NCBI RefSeq assembly: GCF_007483665.1
Contig: NZ_VIQO01000010.1
Coordinates: 62,001 to 126,000, forward strand
DNA length: 64,000 bases
Source: Catellatospora sichuanensis
GTDB lineage: Bacteria > Actinomycetota > Actinomycetes > Mycobacteriales > Micromonosporaceae
Direction of reading: 5' to 3'
Of this stretch, positions 17,498 through 25,764 are shown piece after piece. A program made the position numbers and the translations under genes. The first letter of the stretch is position 1. The number at the start of each line of letters is the position of its first letter. The notes under the pieces are model-generated. The model had not been told where the DNA came from. It did no database searches and saw nothing but the letters and a program-made list of their open reading frames with translations.

Positions 17498-19141
17498 ATG
17501 GAGCAGCGCCGAGACGACGATCGGCGCGGCCCACGGCCCTACCCGCAGCGACACCGGCACATCGACGCCTCGGGTGCGCTCTCCTATACCGCCACCCCCA
17601 CGCCCGCGGGCCCGGCGCCGTTCAGCCCCGCGCCGGTGGGCCTGGTCGCGGTACGCCCGCAGACGCCGCAGCACCGGCCCGCCGCGAGCCGCCGCCCACT
17701 GCACCGGGGCAGCACCCACATCGGCCTGCCGATGCGCGTGCTCGACCGCCGCAAGGGCTGGGAGCAGCGATACCTGCGCACCCTGCTCGGCTCGGACCTG
17801 CTCGTCGGCGCGGCCGCCGGTGTGCTCGTCTACATGCTGCGCTTCGGCACCTCGATCACCCCGTACACCAGCACGTACGCCCTGCTGTCGCTGGCGCTGC
17901 CGTTCGCGCTGCTCGCGTCGCTGTCGCTGACCCGGGCCTACGACAAGCGCTACCTGTACGTGGGCACGCAGGAGTACGACCGGGTCATGCGCGGCGGGCT
18001 GTGGCTGATCGCGACCGCGGCCGTCGGCTCGTACGCCCTGGAGCTGCCCACCGCCCGCTCGTACGTGCTCATCGCGCTCCCGGCCGCCACCGGGACGCTC
18101 GTGCTGACCCGGTTCGCGATCCGCAAGCGGCTGCACCGGCGCCGCGAGCGCGGCGACTGCCTGCGCCGGACCATCGTGGTCGGGCACGAGCTGGCCATCA
18201 TCGGCCTGACCAGGCAGCTGTGCCGCGAACGCTTCCACGGCCTGGAGGTCGTCGGCGCGTGCGTGCCGCGGGGCAGCGACGGCCGCGTCGGCCTGCCGGT
18301 GTACGGCACCTTCGACGACGTCGCGCCGGCCGTGCGGGCCGCGGGCGCGGACACCGTGATCGTGCTCAGCTGCCCCGAGCTCGACGGGCACGCGCTGCGC
18401 CGGATGGCCTGGCAGCTGGAGCGCGACGAGATCGACCTGATCGTGGCCAGCGCCCTGATCGACGTGGCCGGCGGCCGCACCACCATCCGCCCGGTGGACG
18501 GGCTGCCGATGTTGCACGTGGAACATCCGCGGCTGTCCGGCGGCAGCCGGGTGATGAAGGAGCTGATGGACCGGGCCGGGGCGGCGCTGCTGCTGGTGAT
18601 GTCCGCGCCGCTGCTGCTGGTGACCGCGATGGCGCTGCGCATCGACTCCCAGGGGCCGGCTCTGTTCAAGCAGGTACGAGTCGGCAGGGACGGCCGCGAA
18701 TTCGTCATCTACAAGTTCCGTACCATGTACACCGATGCCGAAGCGCGGCTGGCCGAGCTGAAGCATCTCAACGAGCACGACGGAGTGCTGTTCAAGATCC
18801 GGGATGATCCGCGGGTGACCGCGATGGGCAAATGGATGCGCCGCTATTCGCTGGACGAGCTGCCGCAGTTGCTGAACGTGCTGCTGGGGCAGATGTCGCT
18901 GGTGGGGCCCCGGCCGCCGTTGCCCTGCGAGGTCGCCGCGTACGCCGACGACGTACGGCGCAGGCTGGCGGTGAAGCCCGGAATGACAGGACTCTGGCAG
19001 GTCTCCGGGCGATCCGACCTGCCGTGGGAGGAGGCGGTCCGGTTGGATCTCCGCTATGTCGAGAACTGGTCGATGTCCATGGATCTGCTCATTCTCCTGC
19101 GTACGCTGACCGCCGTCGCCCGTAGCTCTGGAGCGTACTGA
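17498..19141 (+). CDS. Polyprenyl glycosylphosphotransferase (exopolysaccharide initiating sugar transferase)
   Basis: Membrane enzyme that moves a sugar-1-phosphate from a nucleotide sugar to undecaprenyl phosphate, the first step of surface polysaccharide assembly. In 547 residues: a Pro/Arg-rich cytosolic N-terminus (1-85), about four helices (92-200), a Rossmann-like CoA-binding region (about 225-330), a further hydrophobic segment (about 362-382), and the catalytic WbaP-type domain with K-F-R-T-M-Y-T-D-A, D-E-L-P-Q-L-L-N-V, S-L-V-G-P-R-P-P and K-P-G-M-T-G-L-W-Q-V-S-G-R. The last base of its TGA is the first base of the next ATG, so the two genes are translationally coupled. No glycosyltransferases are adjacent. 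Confidence 0.93.
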   Translation: MEQRRDDDRRGPRPYPQRHRHIDASGALSYTATPTPAGPAPFSPAPVGLVAVRPQTPQHRPAASRRPLHRGSTHIGLPMRVLDRRKGWEQRYLRTLLGSDLLVGAAAGVLVYMLRFGTSITPYTSTYALLSLALPFALLASLSLTRAYDKRYLYVGTQEYDRVMRGGLWLIATAAVGSYALELPTARSYVLIALPAATGTLVLTRFAIRKRLHRRRERGDCLRRTIVVGHELAIIGLTRQLCRERFHGLEVVGACVPRGSDGRVGLPVYGTFDDVAPAVRAAGADTVIVLSCPELDGHALRRMAWQLERDEIDLIVASALIDVAGGRTTIRPVDGLPMLHVEHPRLSGGSRVMKELMDRAGAALLLVMSAPLLLVTAMALRIDSQGPALFKQVRVGRDGREFVIYKFRTMYTDAEARLAELKHLNEHDGVLFKIRDDPRVTAMGKWMRRYSLDELPQLLNVLLGQMSLVGPRPPLPCEVAAYADDVRRRLAVKPGMTGLWQVSGRSDLPWEEAVRLDLRYVENWSMSMDLLILLRTLTAVARSSGAY

Positions 19142-19920
19142 TGCCCCCGGTGGAAGACGGCGCGTTCGCCGTATGGCTGGCCCGACAGGCCGGCGACCTG
19201 CTGCTCGCCCTGCGTGACGAACTCGGTTTCGACGACCCGGCGGGCCTGCGGGCCGCCGGTGACAAGCGCTCGCACGACCTGCTCATGACCCAACTGGCCC
19301 GCTGGCGGCCCGCCGACGCGGTGCTGTCCGAGGAGGGCGTGGACGACCCCGTCCGGCTCACCGCCAACCGACTGTGGATCATCGACCCGCTCGACGGCAC
19401 CCGCGAGTTCGGCGAGCAGGGCCGCGCCGACTGGGCCGTGCACGTCGCGCTGTGGCGGCGTACCGGGCAGACCACGGGCGTGCTCGCCGCGGGAGCCGTC
19501 GGCCTGCCCGCGCAGCAGCGCGTACTCGGCAGCGTGCCGGCCGCGCCGTACCCGCCGCTGTCCCCGCAGGTCGCCGCCGGCGGCCCGATCCGCATCGCGA
19601 CCAGCCGTACCCGCCCGCCGGCGTTCCTGGCCGCGGTGGCCGAGCAGGTCGGCGCGCAGCTGGTGCCGATGGGCTCGGCCGGCGCCAAGATCGCGGCCGT
19701 GGTCACCGGCGAGGTCGACGCCTACATCCACGGCGGCGGCCAGTACGAGTGGGACTCGGCGGCCCCGGTCGCCGTCGCCGCCGCGGCGGGCCTGCACACC
19801 TCGCGCATCGACGGCTCGCCGCTGGTCTACAACCAGTCGGACGCGAGCCTGCCCGATCTGATCGTCTGCCGCCGCGATCTGGCCGCTGACCTGTTGTCGG
19901 CCGTGTCACAGCATTCTTGA
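19141..19920 (+). CDS. CysQ-like 3'(2'),5'-bisphosphate nucleotidase
   Basis: Inositol-monophosphatase-fold enzyme. CysQ members hydrolyse 3'-phosphoadenosine-5'-phosphate left after sulfation or sulfate reduction. In 259 residues the metal site is seen as S-E-E-G near residue 62, D-P-L-D-G-T near 82, and W-D-S-A-A-P near 205. The first motif is adjusted but the catalytic acids are present. It overlaps the sugar transferase by 1 base and is followed 61 bases later by cysD. The cysDN neighbourhood favours PAP phosphatase over inositol phosphatase. Substrate is inferred. Confidence 0.88.
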   Translation: MPPVEDGAFAVWLARQAGDLLLALRDELGFDDPAGLRAAGDKRSHDLLMTQLARWRPADAVLSEEGVDDPVRLTANRLWIIDPLDGTREFGEQGRADWAVHVALWRRTGQTTGVLAAGAVGLPAQQRVLGSVPAAPYPPLSPQVAAGGPIRIATSRTRPPAFLAAVAEQVGAQLVPMGSAGAKIAAVVTGEVDAYIHGGGQYEWDSAAPVAVAAAAGLHTSRIDGSPLVYNQSDASLPDLIVCRRDLAADLLSAVSQHS

Positions 19921-19981
19921 TCGGCAAGCGCGACCGCGTGTACGGTAGATTCCCGAGTAATTCACTAGGAAAGGTCTGGAT

Positions 19982-20908
19982 ATGATCCAGCCTGCGTCTG
20001 AGCAGCCGGCTGCGTACCGGGTCTCCCACCTCGACGCTCTCGAAGCCGAGAGTGTCTTCGTGATGCGGGAGGTGGTGGCGGAGTTCGAGCGTCCGGTGCT
20101 GCTGTTCTCGGGTGGCAAGGATTCGATCGTGATGCTGCGCCTGGCGCAGAAGGCGTTCGCTCCGGGCCGGATCCCTTTCCCGGTGATGCATGTCGACACC
20201 GGTCACAACTTCCCCGAGGTGCTCGAATACCGCGACCGCCGGGTGCAGGAACTCGGCCTGCAGTTGATCGTGGCATCGGTGCCGGAGGCGATCGCGAACG
20301 GTCTGGTCACCGAGCCGGCGGGTGGTTCGCGCAACCGGATCCAGACGCCGGTGCTGCTCGACGCGGTGGACAAGTACCGGTTCGATGCGCTGTTCGGCGG
20401 CGCGCGCCGGGATGAGGAGAAGGCCCGCGCCAAGGAGCGGGTCTTCAGCTTCCGGGACGAGTTCGGGCAGTGGGACCCGAAGAACCAGCGTCCTGAGCTG
20501 TGGTCGCTCTACAACGGGCGGCATCACCCCGGTGAGTCGATCCGGGTGTTCCCGTTGTCGAACTGGACCGAGCTGGACATCTGGCACTACATCGCGCGGG
20601 AGGCGATCCCGCTGCCGTCGATCTACTACGCGCACGAGCGCGAGGTCGTGTCCCGCGATGCCATGTTGTTCGCGGTCAACGAGTTCATCGCGGCCAAGCC
20701 GGGCGAGAACGTCTTCAAGGCCCGCGTGCGCTACCGCACCGTCGGTGACGCCACTCTGACGGCTGCGGTGGCATCCGAGGCGGACACGGTGGAGAAGGTG
20801 ATCGCGGAGGTCGCCGCGACCCGGGTGACCGAGCGTGGCGCCACGCGCGGGGATGACAAGGTCAGTGAAGCGGCGATGGAAGACCGCAAGCGTGAGGGGT
20901 ACTTCTGA
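19982..20908 (+). CDS. cysD: Sulfate adenylyltransferase subunit 2
   Basis: ATP-pyrophosphatase-fold subunit that makes adenosine 5'-phosphosulfate from sulfate and ATP, driven by the CysN GTPase. The 308-residue product has the PP-loop S-G-G-K-D-S at 43-48 and the family text H-V-D-T-G-H-N-F-P-E and G-G-A-R-R-D-E-E-K-A-R-A-K. AAAGG upstream supports ATG 19982; TACGGT near 19940 could be a -10. Its stop overlaps the cysN start (TGATG). Confidence 0.97.
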   Translation: MIQPASEQPAAYRVSHLDALEAESVFVMREVVAEFERPVLLFSGGKDSIVMLRLAQKAFAPGRIPFPVMHVDTGHNFPEVLEYRDRRVQELGLQLIVASVPEAIANGLVTEPAGGSRNRIQTPVLLDAVDKYRFDALFGGARRDEEKARAKERVFSFRDEFGQWDPKNQRPELWSLYNGRHHPGESIRVFPLSNWTELDIWHYIAREAIPLPSIYYAHEREVVSRDAMLFAVNEFIAAKPGENVFKARVRYRTVGDATLTAAVASEADTVEKVIAEVAATRVTERGATRGDDKVSEAAMEDRKREGYF

Positions 20909-22209
20909 TGACCGCTGTTGCCGAGCCCACGACCGAGGCCGCCCGTCCCGAGGGCCGGGTCGATCTGCTGCGTTTCGCGACGGCGGGGTCGGTCGACGAC
21001 GGTAAGTCGACGCTGATCGGCCGGCTGCTCTTCGACACGAAGTCGCTGTTCGAGGACCAGCTCGAAGCCGTCGAGGCCGTGTCCGCTGCGCGTGGTGACG
21101 AGTACACCAACCTGGCGCTGCTGACCGACGGCCTGCGGGCCGAGCGGGAACAGGGCATCACGATCGACGTCGCGTACCGCTACTTCGCGACCCCGCGGCG
21201 CAAGTTCATCATCGCGGACACCCCGGGGCACATCCAGTACACCCGCAACATGGTCACCGGCGCCTCGACCGCGGACCTGGCCCTGGTGCTGGTGGACGCG
21301 CGCAAGGGCATCGTGGAGCAGTCGCGGCGGCACGCGTTCCTGTGCTCGCTGCTGCGCGTGCCGCACCTGGTCCTGTGCGTCAACAAGATGGACCTGGTCG
21401 ACTTCGACCAGGCCGTCTACGACCGCATCGTCGACGAGTTCACCTCGTTCGCGGCCAAACTCGACATCACCGATCTCGCGATCATCCCGATCAGCGCGCT
21501 CAACGGCGACAACATCGCCACCCGCAGCACCAACATGCCCTGGTACGAGGGTCCGTCGCTGCTGCACCACCTCGAGCACGTGCACATCGCGTCCGACCGC
21601 AACCTCGTCGACGTGCGCTTCCCCGTCCAGTACGTGATCCGGCCGCAGTCGACCGTCGTGACGGACTACCGCGGGTATGCCGGACAGGTCGCGTCGGGCA
21701 TCCTCAAGCCCGGTGACGAGGTCATGGTCCTGCCCTCGGGGATGACCACGAGGATCGCCGGCATCGACACCGCCGACGGGCCCGTCGCCGAGGCGTTCCC
21801 GCCCATGAGCGTGACCGTGCGGCTCGAAGACGAGATCGACATCTCGCGCGGAGACATGATCTGCCGACCGCACAACGCGCCGACCCCGGCGCAGGACATC
21901 GAGGCGCTGGTCTGCTGGATGGACGACAAGCCGCTGACGGTCGGTGCCAAGTACGCGGTCAAGCACACGACCCGTACGGCCCGCGCGATCGTCAAGGGCC
22001 TGCAGTACCGCCTCGACGTCAACACCCTGCACCGCGACGAGACCGCCGGCCAGCTCGGCCTGAACGACATCGGCCGCATCCGGCTGCGCACCACGATCCC
22101 GCTGATGGCCGACGAATACCGCCGCAACCGCACCACCGGCGGGTTCATCATCATCGACGAGGCCACCAACCGCACCGTCGCCGCCGGCATGATCATCGAA
22201 GCCGCCTGA
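20908..22209 (+). CDS. cysN: Sulfate adenylyltransferase subunit 1 (GTPase)
   Basis: EF-Tu-like GTPase partner of CysD. In 433 residues: G1 G-S-V-D-D-G-K-S-T at 27-35, G3 D-T-P-G-H at 104-108, G4 N-K-M-D at 159-162, then two beta-barrel domains. It is the CysN-only form with no fused CysC (APS kinase) domain, and no cysC lies in the window, so PAPS formation must be encoded elsewhere if it occurs. Translation is coupled to cysD through TGATG. A terminator follows. Confidence 0.97.
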   Translation: MTAVAEPTTEAARPEGRVDLLRFATAGSVDDGKSTLIGRLLFDTKSLFEDQLEAVEAVSAARGDEYTNLALLTDGLRAEREQGITIDVAYRYFATPRRKFIIADTPGHIQYTRNMVTGASTADLALVLVDARKGIVEQSRRHAFLCSLLRVPHLVLCVNKMDLVDFDQAVYDRIVDEFTSFAAKLDITDLAIIPISALNGDNIATRSTNMPWYEGPSLLHHLEHVHIASDRNLVDVRFPVQYVIRPQSTVVTDYRGYAGQVASGILKPGDEVMVLPSGMTTRIAGIDTADGPVAEAFPPMSVTVRLEDEIDISRGDMICRPHNAPTPAQDIEALVCWMDDKPLTVGAKYAVKHTTRTARAIVKGLQYRLDVNTLHRDETAGQLGLNDIGRIRLRTTIPLMADEYRRNRTTGGFIIIDEATNRTVAAGMIIEAA

Positions 22210-22229
22210 CCAGGCAACACACCGCACCA

Positions 22230-22267
22230 CGAAACCGCACCCGCCCGCCCGGGCAGGTGCGGTTTCG
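22230..22267 (+). terminator. Terminator hairpin after cysN
   Basis: Arms 22230-22241 and 22256-22267 are perfect 12-base complements (CGAAACCGCACC and its partner) around a GC-rich 14-base loop, 20 bases after the cysN stop. Confidence 0.75.
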
Positions 22268-22302
22268 CGTATACACAGCCCTCACCCCCACCCCCGTCCG
22301 TG

Positions 22303-22368
22303 CAAGCTGCACTTTCGGGGAAAGTGCAGCTTGGGATGGCTGCTTTCGCGCACTTTCCCCGAAAGTGC
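22303..22368. repeat. Double palindrome, family B copy 1
   Basis: A 14-base perfect stem at 22303-22316/22320-22333 with a GGG loop, followed by a second copy of its core at 22350-22368 in opposite orientation (GCACTTTC-CCC-GAAAGTGC). The core TTTCGGGGAAAGTGCA also occurs, with one change, at 31232-31283. It lies between the convergent cysN and GNAT genes. Confidence 0.8.
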
Positions 22369-22395
22369 AGCCGACCCTGTCCGCGACGGTCGGGG

Positions 22396-22839
22396 TCAGC
22401 CGTCGATCGTGTAGCTGACGTAGCCGTCGACCTCGTGGAAGCCGAGGTTGCGGTAGAGCGTGCGGGCGGCGGTGTTGTCGTGCTCGGTCTGGAGGGAGAC
22501 TCGGCGGGCGTTCGCGGCGCGGGCGGCTGCCACGGCATGCGTCACCAGGGCCCGCGCGTGGCCGCTGCCCCGGTGCTCCGGCGGCACGTACAGGTCGCGG
22601 ATCATCCAGAACGTGCCCAGCGTCAGCGACGCAGGCACCACCAGCACGGTGAGCAGGCCACACGGCCGCCCAGCGGTGAAGGCGGCACTGATCCGCAGCC
22701 CCGGTGAGCCCGCCTGCTCCTGCAGCCACTGCCGGGTCGCGCCGTATCCCCGCTGCTGTCCGTAGTGCGCCCGGTAGTCGTCGAACAGCTCCGCGACCGC
22801 GCCGAACGCCGCGTCGGACGGGCCCACCCAGGCGATCAT
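22396..22839 (-). CDS. GNAT family N-acetyltransferase
   Basis: Acetyl-CoA-dependent acetyltransferase of 147 residues. The acetyl-CoA pyrophosphate-binding motif is H-R-G-S-G-H-A-R-A-L near residue 92, preceded by the beta strand R-D-L-Y-V and followed by L-Q-T-E-H-D-N-T-A-A-R-T-L-Y-R-N-L-G-F, typical of the family C-terminus. The substrate cannot be told. Its ATG overlaps the TGA of the SPFH gene (ATGA at 22839-22836), so the two are co-translated. Confidence 0.92.
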   Translation of the reverse strand: MIAWVGPSDAAFGAVAELFDDYRAHYGQQRGYGATRQWLQEQAGSPGLRISAAFTAGRPCGLLTVLVVPASLTLGTFWMIRDLYVPPEHRGSGHARALVTHAVAAARAANARRVSLQTEHDNTAARTLYRNLGFHEVDGYVSYTIDG

Positions 22840-24227
22840 CCGCGCGACACCGCCGACCGGATCGCGGTGACCGCGGCGGCCAGCTCTGCGACGATGCCGG
22901 CCAGGCTGCCGCCGTCCGCGCCGGACAGGTTGACCGTACGCAGCTCGTCCGGTTTCGGCAGCTTGGCGACGATCTCCGGCAGGCGCGCGATCAGCTCGGC
23001 TTGGACCGCCTCGGGTGAGCGCCCGTTGGCGATGTCCTGGCTGACCCGGTCGCGCTCCAGTTCCAGCAGCGCGGCGGCGTGCAGCTGCTCGGCGCGGTCG
23101 CGGGCGACGGCGAGATCGTGGTCCAGGGTGAGGCGCTGCAGTGTCTGCTCCAGCTCCAGGCGCAGCCGGCGCATCTCGGTCTCCTGCGCGTGCCGCTGCT
23201 GCTCCAGCTCCAGCTCGTGCAGGGTGGTCTCACTGGCCTGGCTGGCCAGCGCACGGGCGTCGGCCTGCTCGCGCTCGCCTCGGCGCAGCCGCTCGGCGGC
23301 GTCCCGGTCGAACGCGACCGCGGCGTTGCGGGCCTTGAGGTCGGCCAGCTCGCGGTCGTTCTCCAGGCGCTGCAACTGGTCCAGGCGCTGGGAGGCCAGC
23401 TCCCGGCCGGTGATGATCTCCTGCGCGCCCAGCTCCGCGAGCCGGGCGAGCTGGCCCTGCTCGGAGCGGAACGGCTTCTGCAGGTTCTCCCAGAGCCGCG
23501 CGGAGGTGACCACGGCCTCCTTGATCTGCACGGTGACGATGCGCAGGCCGAGGCCGGTGTCGCTGTCGCCAGCGCCCTGTGCTTCCTGATTCGACTCTGC
23601 GACGCCGCGCAGCCGGGCGGTCAGCTCCTCGATGATGGGCTGCTTGTCGCTGAGCACCTCGTGCACGCTCATGGTGGCGACCTTGTCCTTGATCGCCGCT
23701 TCGGCCTGCTCCTTCAGCTGGAGGTTGACCAGTCGCATCGGGTCGGAGGCGTCGCCGAAGTCGAGCTTGCGGTAGGCGGTGGCGATGTCCTGGACGATCC
23801 ACTGGACGTACGCCTGGACGAGCACGCCCTGCAGTTCGCGGCAGATGCAGAAGGCGTTGAGCAGGATGGTCTGCATGGTGCCGGGCACCACGAGGTAGGA
23901 GTCGGTGGCCGACCGGTATCGGAACGACGTGCCGAGGCCCAGGTGCAGCGGCTTGTCGCGGCCGCGCCGGGTGTGCACGACGAACGCGTTCGGCGGGACG
24001 AGCACGGTCTTCCACGGGCCGAAGCCGGTGACGCGTACGTCGACGGCGGTGGGCGGGGTGGTCGCCGCCTCGGCGGCGCTGCGCCGGGCCCGGTTGCTGG
24101 TGTCGCCGCCACCGCCCGGTGCCGGGGCCTGGGCCATGGGGGCCTTCTTGACCCGCAGGTCCTGCTCGAGCTGTGCCGACTGGGCCACGACCTGGTCGAG
24201 GTAGACGTTGCGTTCCGCGGAAGCCAT
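22836..24227 (-). CDS. SPFH/Band 7 domain protein
   Basis: A 463-residue protein with an SPFH-like core (about 65-260, including W-I-V-Q-D-I-A-T-A-Y-R-K-L-D-F and D-K-V-A-T-M-S-V-H-E-V-L) and a long charged coiled coil (about 265-410, rich in E-L-E, Q-R-H and R-R-L). There is no clear N-terminal membrane segment, unlike classical flotillins; the first 55 residues are polar with a G-G-G-G stretch. The ATG at 24227 follows CAGGAT by 7 bases, a weak leaderless -10; M-P-R-M at 24236 is an alternative start. It is coupled to the GNAT gene. Likely a scaffold or membrane-associated oligomer; role unknown. Confidence 0.8.
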   Translation of the reverse strand: MASAERNVYLDQVVAQSAQLEQDLRVKKAPMAQAPAPGGGGDTSNRARRSAAEAATTPPTAVDVRVTGFGPWKTVLVPPNAFVVHTRRGRDKPLHLGLGTSFRYRSATDSYLVVPGTMQTILLNAFCICRELQGVLVQAYVQWIVQDIATAYRKLDFGDASDPMRLVNLQLKEQAEAAIKDKVATMSVHEVLSDKQPIIEELTARLRGVAESNQEAQGAGDSDTGLGLRIVTVQIKEAVVTSARLWENLQKPFRSEQGQLARLAELGAQEIITGRELASQRLDQLQRLENDRELADLKARNAAVAFDRDAAERLRRGEREQADARALASQASETTLHELELEQQRHAQETEMRRLRLELEQTLQRLTLDHDLAVARDRAEQLHAAALLELERDRVSQDIANGRSPEAVQAELIARLPEIVAKLPKPDELRTVNLSGADGGSLAGIVAELAAAVTAIRSAVSRG

Positions 24228-24401
24228 GCGCGGCATCCTGCCGCATGCCCGCAAGACCGTCCACTGTGGTGTCGGGAAGGACACCTTTGCCACCGTGGCG
24301 GAGCACGCCCGCATCTGCGGTGGCATGGCGGCGCACCGGACGACGAGCCGTCCTGGCTCACCTGCCCGGCGGTGCCGCGCGGTGGTACCTGCGAAGCGGC
24401 G

Positions 24402-24534
24402 TGGGGGGGTGGGGGGGGGGGGGGGGGGCCCCCCCCCCCCCGCCCGGGCGGGGGGTGGGGGGGGGGGGGGGGGGCCCGGCGCGCGGGGGCCCCCGCGCCC
24501 CCGGGGGCGGGGGCGCCGCCGGGTGCGCCCCCCT
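24402..24534. other. Poly-G/poly-C homopolymer tract, probable sequence or assembly artefact
   Basis: The tract contains G18 at 24411-24428 joined to C13 at 24429-24441, then another G18 at 24457-24474, followed by blocks of G5-C5. Nothing else in the window has homopolymers like this. G18-C13 would be a self-complementary hairpin. It looks like low-quality read ends or a collapsed join rather than genuine sequence, though it could form a G-quadruplex if real. Confidence 0.75.
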
Positions 24535-24625
24535 AACCGAGCACGCCGTGACGGGTTGTGGCCGCGTCGGGTCTGCCACGGGCGGTACGGTCGCCGGCGC
24601 TCAGGGCCGCTACGCAGGCCGAGTT

Positions 24626-24674
24626 AAGAAGGGCACCTTCTTCTACGCGGAGCGTTAAGAAGGTGCCCTTCCTT
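24626..24674 (-). terminator. Terminator-like hairpin after galK, family C
   Basis: AAGAAGGGCACCTTCTT at 24626-24642 pairs with 24657-24674 across a 14-base loop; each arm is itself nearly palindromic. It begins 5 bases beyond the galK stop on the minus strand. A related hairpin ends the alpha-glucosidase gene at 32919-32954. Confidence 0.7.
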
Positions 24675-24678
24675 GCGC

Positions 24679-25764
24679 TCAGGACAGGCGGTGGGCGCCG
24701 GGGGAAGGGAGGGCGGTGAAGGTGGCAGGTGGGGTGAAGCCGCGGGCGGCGAAGGCGGCGGTGACCGCTTCGGCGACGGTGCCGGCCTTTTCGGCTTCGA
24801 CCAGGGCCAGGACGCAGCCGCCGAAGCCGCCGCCGGTCATCCGGGCGCCGTACGCGCCGGCGGTCAGGGCCGTCTCGACGGCTTCGTCCACTTCGGGCAC
24901 GGTGATCTCGAAGTCGTCGCGCATCGAGGCGTGCGAGGCGGTCATCAGCGGGCCGATCTCGCGCAGCCGGCCGTCGCGCAGCAGCGCGATGGTGTCGAGC
25001 ACGCGGGCGTTCTCGGTGATGACGTGGCGGGAGCGGCGGATCAGCAGCTCGTCGTCCAACCGGGACAGGTCGTCCAGGGTAGCGTCGCGCAGCGCGGGCA
25101 CGCCGAGCAGTGTCGCGGCCCGCTCGCAGGCGGCGCGGCGGGCGGCGTACTCGCCGTCGACGAGCTGGTGCGGGGCGCGGCTGTCGATGACGAGGATGGC
25201 CAGGCCCTGACCGGCCAGGTCCAGCGGGACGTGTTCGGTGGCCATGCTGCGGCAGTCGAGGAACAGCGCGTGGCCCTCGCGGCACAGCGTCGAGGCGGAC
25301 TGGTCCATCACCCCGCAGGGCATGCCGACGTACACGTTCTCGGCGCGCTGGGCCAGCAGAGGCCGCTGCTCCAGTGGGATGTCGAGCCCGCCGAGGTCGG
25401 CCAGTGCCGACAGCACCGCGCATTCGAGGGCCGCGGACGAGGACAGCCCCGCGCCGCCGGGAACGTCGGAGTCGATGGACAGCCGCGCGCCGGGCACCTC
25501 GTGGCCGGCGTCGCGCAGCACCCAGACCACCGCGGCGACGTACGCGGCCCAGCCGGTGACCGGCTCGGACAGGTCGAAGCTGACCGTCTCGCCGGTCAGC
25601 GTCGAGGTGACGGTCCACTCCGGACGGTCGAGCCGGGCCGCGGTGACAACGGTCCGCTGCGGCAGCGCGAACGGCAGCACGAAGCCGTCGCAGTAGTCGG
25701 TGTGCTCGCCGATCAGGTTGATCCGGCCCGGCGCGGCCCATACACCCTGGTCCATGACCGTCAC
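24679..25764 (-). CDS. galK: Galactokinase
   Basis: Phosphorylates galactose at C1 in the Leloir pathway. In 361 residues: the galactokinase signature G-R-I-N-L-I-G-E-H-T-D-Y near 13-24, the GHMP ATP loop P-G-G-A-G-L-S-S-S-A-A-L-E near 107, and motif 3 M-T-G-G-G-F-G-G-C near 312. The start is a GTG at 25764 that overlaps the galE stop (GTGA); an inner ATG three codons on is possible. Order galE-galK on the minus strand; galT is not adjacent. A terminator hairpin follows. Confidence 0.96.
   Translation of the reverse strand: MTVMDQGVWAAPGRINLIGEHTDYCDGFVLPFALPQRTVVTAARLDRPEWTVTSTLTGETVSFDLSEPVTGWAAYVAAVVWVLRDAGHEVPGARLSIDSDVPGGAGLSSSAALECAVLSALADLGGLDIPLEQRPLLAQRAENVYVGMPCGVMDQSASTLCREGHALFLDCRSMATEHVPLDLAGQGLAILVIDSRAPHQLVDGEYAARRAACERAATLLGVPALRDATLDDLSRLDDELLIRRSRHVITENARVLDTIALLRDGRLREIGPLMTASHASMRDDFEITVPEVDEAVETALTAGAYGARMTGGGFGGCVLALVEAEKAGTVAEAVTAAFAARGFTPPATFTALPSPGAHRLS

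Larger units (their letters stand above)
24228..24678. other. Gene-free region SPFH-galK
   Basis: About 450 bases between two minus-strand genes. It contains the anomalous G/C homopolymer tract at 24402-24534 and the hairpin at 24626-24674. No ORF with coding character or ribosome binding site is seen; open frames here only read through the homopolymers. Confidence 0.7.

Noticed and set aside
24338-24658. Open frames through the poly-G tract coding for Gly/Pro-rich proteins
   Set aside because: They consist of homopolymer translation and lack a start with a ribosome binding site; the underlying sequence is probably an artefact.
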